This document shows positions 54,660 to 63,103 of a DNA stretch of 64,000 nt, piece after piece (positions within the stretch are counted from its first letter, which is position 1; every line of letters begins with the position of its first letter). The notes beneath the pieces were generated by a model. That model saw nothing but the letters and a program-made list of their open reading frames with translations. It searched no databases and was not told the origin of the DNA. The stretch spans positions 111,148 through 175,147 of the forward strand of contig JACKFD010000010.1 of assembly GCA_020632655.1 (NCBI GenBank), given 5' to 3'. This DNA comes from Spirochaetaceae bacterium. Lineage in GTDB: Bacteria > Myxococcota_A > UBA9160 > UBA4427. A program made the position numbers and the translations under genes.

Positions 54660-55886
54660 CTACCTTCGCTGCCTTAGCAGGCTCGTAACCGTGCGACTGG
54701 CATCGCTCTGCCAGCCTTCCGGATGGAGGATTCGGTATGGAGTGGCGTTACCAGGGTGCCTTACGAGACGCTTACGCTCCTGATAGACCCGTGGATTCTT
54801 GCTTCTAAGACTCTCGAAGTGTCCCCAGTCCTGCTCGGCGTACACGTAAGCCGCATAGCCTTTGTTAGCGAACTCTATGACGAGGAGCGGAGGGATGTGG
54901 AGCATTGCCGCCTCGCCTTCCGCAACCCGAGCTACGCGGACGATTTGGGTTCCAAAGCCGCGCTCCCAGAATTTGAAGCGACCGTGGGGATCATCGATAG
55001 AACCGAAGAACTCTTTGAGCTCTCGAAGAGCGATCCAGTTTGCGAAGTCGATCCCCGCCCCCGCGGAGCGGGCTTCAATGCTGCGCCATGAGGTGCTCTT
55101 AGCATTAGCCTGCGGATGGCCGATCTCACGCACCACCCTGTCTGCGAGGTCTTCGCTCCACGCACGATCCGCTCGAAAGGTGACGACGTAGTGGATGCTG
55201 AATTCGTGTCGCACCCGGGTTGGAGAGGCGTCGAGCCACCGCTCCAGCGTGCTGGTTCCCTGTGATGCGAGGAGCGCTCGGCTTCCGGTCGTGAGTAGCT
55301 TGGTCATCAACTCCCGAAACAGCGCGCTGTCTTCGACAATCGGCTCACTCAGCGGGGGGAGGTCCTGCAGCCACGCTGCCACCTTCCGTTGCTGAGAGCC
55401 CTCCAGATCGCCTAGTAATCCTACGCTCAGCCCATCGTCTGACAGCCATGAATCGAATCGCGACCGGCTCTCGATTTCGGGGACAACGGCGCTCAAAAAC
55501 CTTTCGTCGCGCGTCAGCGCCTTGAGGAGTGGAGTCAGCTGCGACGATCCACCCCGTGTCACAAGCAGGTGCCAGCAGCGTCGAGCGAGCCGCTTAGACG
55601 GAGCCGCGGCAGCGAGCGAGACGGCCTTCCGCGCGATTCCGGAGATTGTCTCGATCGCCACGAGGTCGGCAAGCAGGTCGAGCTCTTGACGACGCAGGCG
55701 CCCCGCAAGATTAGGCACTATATCCGCCGGCGTGGCGGACAGAAGCTCCCTAAGATGCTCCAGGGCAGTCGGATCCGGGTTTTTGAGGTCTGCTGAGATC
55801 TCGTGTCTCTCGGCGATCCGCGCGCAAGTATTGGAGAGGCGCTCCATCGGTAGATTTCGAAGCTGAGACCATCTGTTCTCAGACAT
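54660..55886 (-). CDS. zorC: Zorya type I protein ZorC
   Basis: The 408-residue protein is mostly helical. It fits the ZorC slot between the OmpA-like ZorB and the SNF2 ZorD. The EH-signature-like region lies near GRFKFWERGFGTQ in the last third. ATG 55886 overlaps the zorB stop by 8 bp, and an upstream in-frame start at 55910 would overlap zorB further. ZorC is a DNA-binding cytosolic component of type I Zorya. The identification rests on the operon and the FWE-type block, so it is somewhat less certain than for zorA, zorB and zorD. Confidence 0.84.
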   Translation of the reverse strand: MSENRWSQLRNLPMERLSNTCARIAERHEISADLKNPDPTALEHLRELLSATPADIVPNLAGRLRRQELDLLADLVAIETISGIARKAVSLAAAAPSKRLARRCWHLLVTRGGSSQLTPLLKALTRDERFLSAVVPEIESRSRFDSWLSDDGLSVGLLGDLEGSQQRKVAAWLQDLPPLSEPIVEDSALFRELMTKLLTTGSRALLASQGTSTLERWLDASPTRVRHEFSIHYVVTFRADRAWSEDLADRVVREIGHPQANAKSTSWRSIEARSAGAGIDFANWIALRELKEFFGSIDDPHGRFKFWERGFGTQIVRVARVAEGEAAMLHIPPLLVIEFANKGYAAYVYAEQDWGHFESLRSKNPRVYQERKRLVRHPGNATPYRILHPEGWQSDASRTVTSLLRQRR

Positions 55887-56643
55887 CGGTACCCACCATG
55901 TCGAGGACACGCATGAAAATCTCGTTCAGCTCCGCACGGAAGTCGTTGTCGCGAAAGTCGAGATGAATCTCGACTCGTCGCCAAGCCTCAAAACAAGTGG
56001 ACTGGGATATACCCGGCTCGTCGCACTTCTTCGGACGTCGAGAGTCGGAAGCTCCCGCAGCGACTCCCTTGGATTGGAGATTCTCGCGGTGGCGAGGCGG
56101 CACTTGAGAGTCCGTGGTGAGGAATGTGAGCACGGAGTATGCACGAGACTGGGATACGCGCAGGTTTCTTCCATAAGGATCGTCGCGAAGCGCCTTCGGA
56201 TCGGAATGTCCTCTTACCTCGACCTTCTCGAGACGCTCCCAAAATCGCCCTTCACCTGCCGCAAGGCGATCCAGGATTCTTGGGACCGCGATTCGCAAGA
56301 GATCGCGCCCGGCCGGCCTGATCTCATCACTATTGAACTCGAAGAGAATCTTGTTTGGAAGTTCAATAGCACCCGTTTCACAGTCGATGCTCACCTCGAG
56401 CTCGCGCAGCTCTTCGTCCCTGCAGAGCTGTCGTACGGACTCAGTCCAGGCGTTCAGCTCCGCGGCCTTTTCGGTCAGAAGCCGCCGAATGTCATCGTGA
56501 GACCGTCTCATGGCGATTTGTGTCATCGCGATCATGAGGATGAAGACCATCAGAAGGCCGGCCATCAAGTCCGAGTAGCTCGCCCAGAAGTCACCGCCGA
56601 GGGACCTCTCCTCAGAGGAAAAGCTTCGGTCGCGCCTACTCAC
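55879..56643 (-). CDS. zorB: Zorya protein ZorB (MotB/OmpA-like stator subunit)
   Basis: The 254-residue protein has one N-terminal transmembrane helix (LMAGLLMVFILMIAM). An aspartate at position 25, in SYSDLMAGLL, sits at the helix start, the place of the proton-carrying residue. The periplasmic OmpA/MotB peptidoglycan-binding domain shows ILFEFNSDEIRPAG, VRGHSDP and VSQSRAYSVL. GTG 56643 begins 8 bases inside the zorA stop region. The protein anchors the ZorA5B2 proton-driven motor to the cell wall. Confidence 0.93.
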   Translation of the reverse strand: MSRRDRSFSSEERSLGGDFWASYSDLMAGLLMVFILMIAMTQIAMRRSHDDIRRLLTEKAAELNAWTESVRQLCRDEELRELEVSIDCETGAIELPNKILFEFNSDEIRPAGRDLLRIAVPRILDRLAAGEGRFWERLEKVEVRGHSDPKALRDDPYGRNLRVSQSRAYSVLTFLTTDSQVPPRHRENLQSKGVAAGASDSRRPKKCDEPGISQSTCFEAWRRVEIHLDFRDNDFRAELNEIFMRVLDMVGTDV

Positions 56644-58825
56644 GCCGTCGCCACGGGAGCCACCAGCGTCGGGTCTCTTGCGGCTCTTCGCCCGCGCTGG
56701 GAATCGCAGGGGAGAGTATCGTTTCAGGTTCTTCCCCAGGCTCGGCCGTACGAGGGGGAGCGATCCGGGCAACCCTGGCGGCCTCAAGGCCGCTTGAAGA
56801 ATCTGGGCGACCGGAGGACGCCGGGGGGCTAAACGGCGCGACTGGCGGCTGCTGCACGAGGCTCAGTCGAATCTGCTCGAGCACCGCGCTGATATTTTTC
56901 TCGGCCTGCTTGATGGCCTCAGTGAGCTGGGGGCTTTCAGCACTTTGCTCATCTTCCGTGCTGAACTGGGGGGCAGCCAATGAACGTTCGAGGCTGGTTG
57001 CGATATCGGCAAGCTGGTTCGCGAGCTCGGATTGACGCGCCTGGGCGTCGCCCAGCTTCTCTCCGATCCCCGCGATCTCAGTCGTGCGGTTGACGAGGGA
57101 AGTGAGCAGCGATTCGGCGGCTTGCTTGCCTGCTCGTTCCGTCTCGGCGAGTTCGTGAATGGCGAGTCCGAGGGTTGCAATTGGCGCGAGCTGCTCGGGC
57201 AGAGTCGTACCGAGGCTCCTGAGATATTCACCCGAGTCGCGCACGCCCTCACGCACGTCACGCAGTGTGTCCTCAAGCTTCGCTAGAGGTGTAGCGAGAC
57301 GGTCGAGCGTGTCGTTGCTCTCTCCGACGGTGCCGCTCAGCTTCCCAAGAGCTTGGCTCATTAGATCGTCGATTCTGCCAAGCGCTTGAACGAGATCGTC
57401 AGCCAGCCCTTCGCTGAGCGTTGAGATCGCTGTCCTGATTTCTCCAAGACTTGTCTCAACCAGATCGCGCTGGCCGGCGAGCGAGGACTCCGCCAGCTCT
57501 AGTGAGCCGCGAACCTCCTCGGCCGTTCTGGCGGCTGCCTGCTGGGCTGAGGAGATGGATTCCGCGGTATTGCTAAGTGCCGCTCCCGCCTGGTTGAGGT
57601 GCTCCAGAGCGGGAGATAGGTCGGTGGAGGCGCTGCCCAAGACGCCGGCCGCGGATCGGACCTCTGCGGCCGCCAACGCGAGATCATTTGCGATCTGGCC
57701 TTGCAGCTCTGCCGTGGCCTGCATCTGCTCATGGGACTGACTGACCTGCTGAGCCAGCGCGCGCTGCTGCTCGATCGCGGCGGCGAGAGCGCTGCGCAGA
57801 TCAGAGAGATGCGAGCCGATCGCAGATTTGAGGCTCTCGTTCAACCCCTGGGTGACCTTGTCAAGCGCCGCGAGCTGATGCTCTCCGACGCTGCTCGAGA
57901 TCTGCTGCAAGCCCGCTTGAATCTCGTGGAGCCCGTTTCTGGAGGCCTCTTGGTACTCGATCATCAGATCAGTCAGGCTGTCTTTCAATGAGTCAATAAG
58001 ATCTTCCTGCTTCTTTGAGGACTGTGTTCCCATCTCGGCGGGGCTTATCCAGCGGAATACATCCTGGACGAGCATGTCGAGATCGTCTTCGAGCCTCTGC
58101 GCCGTCCCCTCGATGTAACGGAGAGCAAGAGAAAAGATGATCGAGAAGACCAGTCCCAGCACGGACGTGCGGAACGCCAGACCGAGATTTCCAGTCAGCT
58201 GCGTGACCGCCTGCTCGGCCTTGCGTGTTTCGTCAGATACGGCAGTTGGCGGATCGGAAGCACTGCCCGACCCGGATGTCGTGGAGTCCGAGCGAGGGTT
58301 CGGCGCGGGCTCCGATCGCTCGCTCTGTGCACGTTGAGCGGCGAGATCGGCGGTTGCGATCGTGAGACCGACAAAGGTGCCGAGAACGCCGATCGCAATA
58401 AAAATGCCGGGTAGGCCACCGACCAAGCTTCTTCTTGCTCCCGGACGAATCAGCGGAATGTCCTCGAAGACGTCTCGGAGACGGACAGGTGATCCGCCGG
58501 TCGGCAGACTGTGGAGTGTTGGCGAGGCGCTTCGCCATTCGCGGAGAAAACGCGCCCACTGCTGGTCGATCGGTGATCCGGATAGAAGCTTTGCGAGCGC
58601 GTCCTGCCGGCCTGGTTCAGGCTCATGAGCAAGCATGGTGCGTGCTCGAGTGAGCAGACCAAACATCGGAACGCCGATCTGAGCCAATCGCCACAATAGG
58701 GGGAGCAAGACGAAGAGAAAGGACCCGAGCGCGATCGCAATAATGAGATAGATCGCAAGCTGCGTCGGGAGATGGTCCGGCGCGAGAAACGTCAATAGCA
58801 GCTGCTGGGCCGAGAAGGGCTTCAT
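56636..58825 (-). CDS. zorA: Zorya protein ZorA (MotA/ExbB-like channel with long tail)
   Basis: The 729-residue protein has N-terminal membrane helices (about residues 23-45), then a MotA/TolQ/ExbB-type channel segment (GIFIAIGVLGTFVGLTIATA). A later helix pair is near SVLGLVFSIIFSLALRY. After about residue 265 comes a very long coiled-coil-rich tail with heptads. This matches ZorA, whose tail extends into the cytoplasm and transmits motor motion. Length and layout equal described type I ZorA. ATG 58825 is taken; starts at 58849 and 58855 are possible and no start has a clear SD. It is the first gene of the operon. Confidence 0.92.
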   Translation of the reverse strand: MKPFSAQQLLLTFLAPDHLPTQLAIYLIIAIALGSFLFVLLPLLWRLAQIGVPMFGLLTRARTMLAHEPEPGRQDALAKLLSGSPIDQQWARFLREWRSASPTLHSLPTGGSPVRLRDVFEDIPLIRPGARRSLVGGLPGIFIAIGVLGTFVGLTIATADLAAQRAQSERSEPAPNPRSDSTTSGSGSASDPPTAVSDETRKAEQAVTQLTGNLGLAFRTSVLGLVFSIIFSLALRYIEGTAQRLEDDLDMLVQDVFRWISPAEMGTQSSKKQEDLIDSLKDSLTDLMIEYQEASRNGLHEIQAGLQQISSSVGEHQLAALDKVTQGLNESLKSAIGSHLSDLRSALAAAIEQQRALAQQVSQSHEQMQATAELQGQIANDLALAAAEVRSAAGVLGSASTDLSPALEHLNQAGAALSNTAESISSAQQAAARTAEEVRGSLELAESSLAGQRDLVETSLGEIRTAISTLSEGLADDLVQALGRIDDLMSQALGKLSGTVGESNDTLDRLATPLAKLEDTLRDVREGVRDSGEYLRSLGTTLPEQLAPIATLGLAIHELAETERAGKQAAESLLTSLVNRTTEIAGIGEKLGDAQARQSELANQLADIATSLERSLAAPQFSTEDEQSAESPQLTEAIKQAEKNISAVLEQIRLSLVQQPPVAPFSPPASSGRPDSSSGLEAARVARIAPPRTAEPGEEPETILSPAIPSAGEEPQETRRWWLPWRRRE

Positions 58826-59299
58826 CTCTTGTGCGCGGCTTCCTGGCATGGCCACCGAGGATCGTCGATCGGGCTAATCGAATTGCGTACCGCTACCACC
58901 CCTTGAGAGTGGATCCCATGGCGAAGGCTGCGAGCGGGTCTCAACTTAGTTTGCGCGCCCGAATTTTCGGCCGCGCGAGAACCTGTTTGCTCGACTTCAT
59001 CCAATTCTACTCGAGAGATGGGGTCTATCTAATTGCTTCCGAAGCTCGTTTGCTGATTTGCACGACTCCTGCCGAGTGCAGGTTCGGCGAGTGGGGCGAT
59101 CCACGCGTGCAGCTCGCGGCAGCGACGGGACGAACGCACGTCGCTCGCAGACGGAAGGTCAGCCGCGCTCCTGCGGACTCGTTCCCCCCAGATGATGGGT
59201 CTCCTGGTAGCCCTGCGGGGCAATTGGCTGGATTAAGGTGTGGTAGTCGCGATCTGATCTGACAGTCACCCTGGTCGTGGACCGTCTGTCGGATCGGGT
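58826..59299. other. Gap between zorA and the IS481-type transposase
   Basis: No gene is supported. It must carry the zorA promoter on the minus strand. The stretch near 59260 contains CACCCTGGTCGTGGACC, which resembles the sequence just beyond the transposase start (reverse complement CCCTGCTTGTGGACC, near 60387-60401). This is a likely terminal repeat pair of the IS. Confidence 0.5.
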
Positions 59300-60402
59300 C
59301 TAAGCGGCGACTTCGCCGATCGCCTTCTCCGCCCAGATCTTCATACCGTCGTCGAACGTCTCCTTCGGCGTCGGTCCGCAGCACATCTTGCCCTGGTGCG
59401 TCCGCTCCTCGTCGTACCGCACGAGCCAGGTATCGAGATCCCGTTGGAGCTCCGCGAGGTCACTGTACAGCTTCTTGCGGAACGTGACCTGGTAGAACTC
59501 CTGCAGGATCGTCTTGTGGAAGCGCTCGCAGATCTCGTTCGTCTGCGGGCTCTTCACCTTCGTCTTCGAGTGATCGATGTCATTGATCGCCAGGTAGAGC
59601 TGGTAGGGCAGCTCCTCCACACGACCGCAGAACTCGGTCCCTCGATCCGTCAGGATCCGGAGCACGCGCCCACCCTGGGCCTCGAAGAACGGCAGCACGC
59701 GATCGTTCAGCAGGTCCGCCGCCGTGATGGCCGTCTTCTGCGTGTACAGCTTCGCGAAGGCCACCTTCGAGTACGTGTCGACGAAGGTCTGCTGGTAGAT
59801 CCGTCCCACGCCCTTGATCGTCCCGACGTAGAACGTGTCCTGGCTTTCCAGGTAGCCGGGATGCTCGGTCTCGATCTCGCCGCTCGACTCGTCGTCGTGA
59901 CGCTTCCTCTCGAGCGCCTGGACCTGGCTCTCCGTGAGGATGATCCCGTCTGCGTCGACCTTCTTCTCGAGCGCCGCAGGGTGATGTTTAAGGGTCTGCA
60001 GGCCGTGGCGCATCCAGACCCCCCGGACCCCGGCGGGCGAGATGTGAAGACCTCGCTTCCGGAGCTCGTTCGAGACACGAACCTGCCCAAGGGCAGGTTC
60101 GTCGATGGCCAGGGCGACGATGGCCTGCTCGATCTCGGGAGCCGTGCGGTTCCGGAGGTTCGGCTTCCTGCGAGACTTCTCGATCAGAGCCTCGACGCCG
60201 CCTTCCTCGACGGCCTGCTTGTAGCGGTAGAACGTGTCCCGGGAGTAGCCCATGACCTTGCAGGCCCGGGAGACGTTGCCGAGCTCCTCGGCGAGGTTGA
60301 GGAGTCCGACCTTGTTCTTGATGATCTTCTGTACTGTACTCATCGGGGGTTGCCCCTCTGGAGACGCAGTGTCTCCGGTTGTGTTGGTCCACAAGCAGGG
60401 CA
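59262..60402 (-). mobile_element. IS481-family element (approximate ends)
   Basis: The transposase gene is flanked by imperfect inverted repeats sharing CCCTG-n-TGTGGACC near 59268-59283 and 60387-60401. That gives an element of about 1.1 kb, normal for IS481. The exact first and last bases and any target duplication could not be fixed, so the coordinates are approximate. Confidence 0.5.
59300..60343 (-). CDS. IS481-family transposase
   Basis: The 347-residue protein has an N-terminal helix-turn-helix region (NVSRACKVMGYSRDTFYRYK) and an rve catalytic core. Acidic residues are seen in FVDTYSKVAF, ILTDRGTEFC and NEICERFHKTILQEF, the DDE pattern. The C terminus, TWLVRYDEERTHQGKM, is typical of IS481. 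The ATG at 60343 begins MSTVQKIIKNKVGLLNL; the frame extends to 60403 without support. The gene is intact. Confidence 0.9.
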   Translation of the reverse strand: MSTVQKIIKNKVGLLNLAEELGNVSRACKVMGYSRDTFYRYKQAVEEGGVEALIEKSRRKPNLRNRTAPEIEQAIVALAIDEPALGQVRVSNELRKRGLHISPAGVRGVWMRHGLQTLKHHPAALEKKVDADGIILTESQVQALERKRHDDESSGEIETEHPGYLESQDTFYVGTIKGVGRIYQQTFVDTYSKVAFAKLYTQKTAITAADLLNDRVLPFFEAQGGRVLRILTDRGTEFCGRVEELPYQLYLAINDIDHSKTKVKSPQTNEICERFHKTILQEFYQVTFRKKLYSDLAELQRDLDTWLVRYDEERTHQGKMCCGPTPKETFDDGMKIWAEKAIGEVAA

Positions 60403-60562
60403 AACCCCTTCTCGATCGCTCGAAGAGCGTCAGATTGAGTCGGAACTACTGCAGCTCAGGAGTGGATCCTCGCGCAGGGTCATACGCTCGTACACCTGGA
60501 GTAGCTATTGGGCGCCTGGAGTACAGCGCCGCTACCGATTTCCAGTACGACGATCGCGTCCC

Positions 60563-61702
60563 TCACGAATGAACTGCGGCCAGGAATGCAGGCATCACGG
60601 CGTGTAGCTTCGAGCGAAGCACGCCCCAGTTCGAATCATCGTCATACACAAAGCCGGGAATCACCGCTCTCACGAATGGCTGACCCGTAGCATCGATGCC
60701 CTGTTCGACTGTGACGCCCTCGGGTAGCGACTGTTCTGCCATCACAGCGTAGATCTGGTCTCTCCTCTCTTCGGTGATTCCGCCACTTCCGCCATCGAAG
60801 CTGATATTGAGAGTCCCGATCTTCTTGTTCTGGTAAAGCAGCCACTCGCCCCTCGAATCTGCATCGCTCTCAGCAATCCGCAGCCACCCCTTCCGATGCA
60901 TCCGCCTTCGAATCTGCAGCCCGTACCGATCGACCATCTCCGACACCAACGGCTCTAGGATGTAGATGCCCGGATCCTCGACGACTCGACTCACCTTCTT
61001 CTTGAACTTCGCGGTTGCCGTCAGCCCGTAGACTCGGGGAACGAGTGTTCGAATGGATGCCCCGTCCGCCTCGTGCAGGTATTGGCGGAGTTCGACCGCG
61101 ATCACCTCACACGGATCCATCTGCCCATTCAAAAACTCGACGATTCGCAGCAGTGATGAGGGAATTCGATCGGCCGCAAAGACAAGTCGAAGTCGCCCCG
61201 CCTCCAGATTCGTCTTCACGTCGGTCCAGAAGCCTTCGAGAGCGTCCGCGCCATTGAGCTCGTTGAGACCCAAGTGGCTCGATAGAACTTCGTCGGGTGG
61301 CCTTCCCGCTTCCTCGCAGCGGGCTTCGAACTCCTGCTGAATCCGTTCCGGCGACCAGTACTCAACAAGATTCGCCGCGTAGTCCAGCATCTGCCCCACG
61401 ACTTGCCTCCGAAGCTCGGGGTTCGTCGCAATCTTGGTCTCGACGAGAGTCGGAACACCGTCCTGATCCAGGAAGAGATGATCGAGACGCCACCGGAAAC
61501 TCTCGTCTCCGTCGTGAGTGATCCCGGCCTCTCGCTTGATCAAGAGCCATCGCCGAGGGTTCTCGGGGTCGACTTGCTCTCCGGCGAGAAGGTCCGGGTA
61601 CTGCTCGAGTAGACGCTGCAGCACGTCTTCTCGCGCATACGGCGTTGCTTCCATCGGTCTGAGCTTGTCGTCCTCAGAGACCAGGTAGATTCGATCGCTC
61701 AT
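60563..61702 (-). CDS. PD-(D/E)xK nuclease-like protein, copy 2
   Basis: This 379-residue near-twin of the protein at 40270 has the same LDHLFLDQDGVPTLVETK core and the same start. The protein sequences differ mainly in scattered substitutions and a few surface stretches, for example NELNGADALEGFWTDV against SELGESDDIETFWTDV. It is in the same orientation and 20.3 kb from copy 1. Here no SprT or helicase partner is present. The nearest neighbours are an IS481 element and the HTH-like protein. A separate role, or a relic of a duplicated module, is possible. Confidence 0.7.
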   Translation of the reverse strand: MSDRIYLVSEDDKLRPMEATPYAREDVLQRLLEQYPDLLAGEQVDPENPRRWLLIKREAGITHDGDESFRWRLDHLFLDQDGVPTLVETKIATNPELRRQVVGQMLDYAANLVEYWSPERIQQEFEARCEEAGRPPDEVLSSHLGLNELNGADALEGFWTDVKTNLEAGRLRLVFAADRIPSSLLRIVEFLNGQMDPCEVIAVELRQYLHEADGASIRTLVPRVYGLTATAKFKKKVSRVVEDPGIYILEPLVSEMVDRYGLQIRRRMHRKGWLRIAESDADSRGEWLLYQNKKIGTLNISFDGGSGGITEERRDQIYAVMAEQSLPEGVTVEQGIDATGQPFVRAVIPGFVYDDDSNWGVLRSKLHAVMPAFLAAVHS

Positions 61703-61772
61703 TCAACTCTCGGATGGAGAACAGGATTTTCAGACAACGGGGTAGATAGCCCACCCCACATGGGTGCGCCGA

Positions 61773-62948
61773 CTAGCTTCTCCAGGGCGCGCCCCTCGAG
61801 TACAGCCACGCATGGTCCGTGGACACCGCGCTCACAGGTGCGGCCTTGGCCGGCGGCTTCCAATCCTCAGGCGGCAATAGGCACCGGGATATCTCGCCAT
61901 CGCCGGAGAGCGGATCTAGCTCTTCCGCCTGCCCGAGAGCCCATTGGATCCAATCCCGCTGCTCATCCGTCCGGCACTGATGAGGATCCGCCTGAACGGC
62001 CGCGAGGAACGTTCGAACCAGGTTCGCCTCCTCATGCGCTCGAGCAAGCCGCACCAGGTCCTGCCGCAGCCATTCCTGATACGCCTCCTCCCGCTCGATT
62101 CGCTCTCGCTCACGTTGGCGCTCTTCGCGTCGACGGGCCTCTTCCTCTCGCTCGAGTCGCCGCGCCTTCAGCACCCGCGCCGTCGCATACATCGATTGGA
62201 TGAACCGCCCAATCTCCGCCTCGATCGGCTTCGACGCTTGCTCCCGAATCGTTTTCGCCTTCCCCGACGCTACGTACTCATCGATCCTCAGCTCGAGCCG
62301 CCCGTGAGGCGTATACGTGAACCGGTCGTAGGAGGACCAGCGGTTCTCGATTCGCACCTTCTTCCGGCCACTGGGCTCCCAGATCGAGAAGTCGACGGGC
62401 TCGCCCTCGATCACTGCAGCGGCCTTCACTTCGTCCCGGTACCGCGGTGTCATCTCAACCTTCGCACCCAGGCGCTCGAGTGCTCGGACGAGGGCCTCGA
62501 CGATCCGCATCGCACGCGAAAGCTGCGCGGGTGAGACCCGAACGACGAGACCCTTCGGATTCCGGGGGCAGGCACGGCCATAGTCGTCGACCGGCGCCCC
62601 TTTGAGCTCTTCGAGGGTCTTGCGGACGATCGGGTGTGGGTTGTCGAGGCGCTTTGGGACGCGAACCTCAGGTCGCGGAAGCTCACCCACGTCGGGCACA
62701 GCTTCGGGCGGGCGGATCACTACGCACTCGCGTGCCTCCCCCCGAAGTGGCGGAAGTGGCGGGACCCTGACCTTCTTTCCCGCCTCTCGCTTTGCCCAGA
62801 ACCCGACGGGCGGGGTGGGTACGCCGAGGCGGCGACAGGCCTTCTTGAGCCCCACATCCGATATTCCGTAGTCCTGCGCGATCTGGCGCATGGGGCGCTC
62901 CCAGACCTGCTTGTAGATCTCATCGCGGTGAAGGTAGATCTCCGACAT
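61773..62948 (-). CDS. Conserved hypothetical protein with HTH-like N terminus
   Basis: The 391-residue protein has an HTH-like opening (YKQVWERPMRQIAQDYGISD, then KKACRRLGVPTPPVGFWAKR) that I recognise from widespread hypothetical proteins. A central beta region and a strongly charged coiled coil (about residues 265-310, rich in RxxEREE) follow. GAGGAG lies before ATG 62948. There is no signal peptide or membrane helix. A DNA-binding regulatory or defence role is possible but not shown. Confidence 0.7.
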   Translation of the reverse strand: MSEIYLHRDEIYKQVWERPMRQIAQDYGISDVGLKKACRRLGVPTPPVGFWAKREAGKKVRVPPLPPLRGEARECVVIRPPEAVPDVGELPRPEVRVPKRLDNPHPIVRKTLEELKGAPVDDYGRACPRNPKGLVVRVSPAQLSRAMRIVEALVRALERLGAKVEMTPRYRDEVKAAAVIEGEPVDFSIWEPSGRKKVRIENRWSSYDRFTYTPHGRLELRIDEYVASGKAKTIREQASKPIEAEIGRFIQSMYATARVLKARRLEREEEARRREERQRERERIEREEAYQEWLRQDLVRLARAHEEANLVRTFLAAVQADPHQCRTDEQRDWIQWALGQAEELDPLSGDGEISRCLLPPEDWKPPAKAAPVSAVSTDHAWLYSRGAPWRS

Positions 62949-63103
62949 AGTGGCTCCTCTCGTCGTTCGAGCAGCAGCCACAAGACGTACCAAGACTCCC
63001 GAGCTGCGTCTCAAAAGCCGAATCCGAGGCCATCCGAGCGACCGCGAAAAGCCCGAAGAGCAGGTCGCTCCAGCGACAACGGGCGGCAGAACGTCTTCTT
63101 TCC

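Noticed and set aside
58826..59299. Forward frame between zorA and the IS481 element
   Set aside because: It has no recognised domain and runs opposite the promoter region of zorA.
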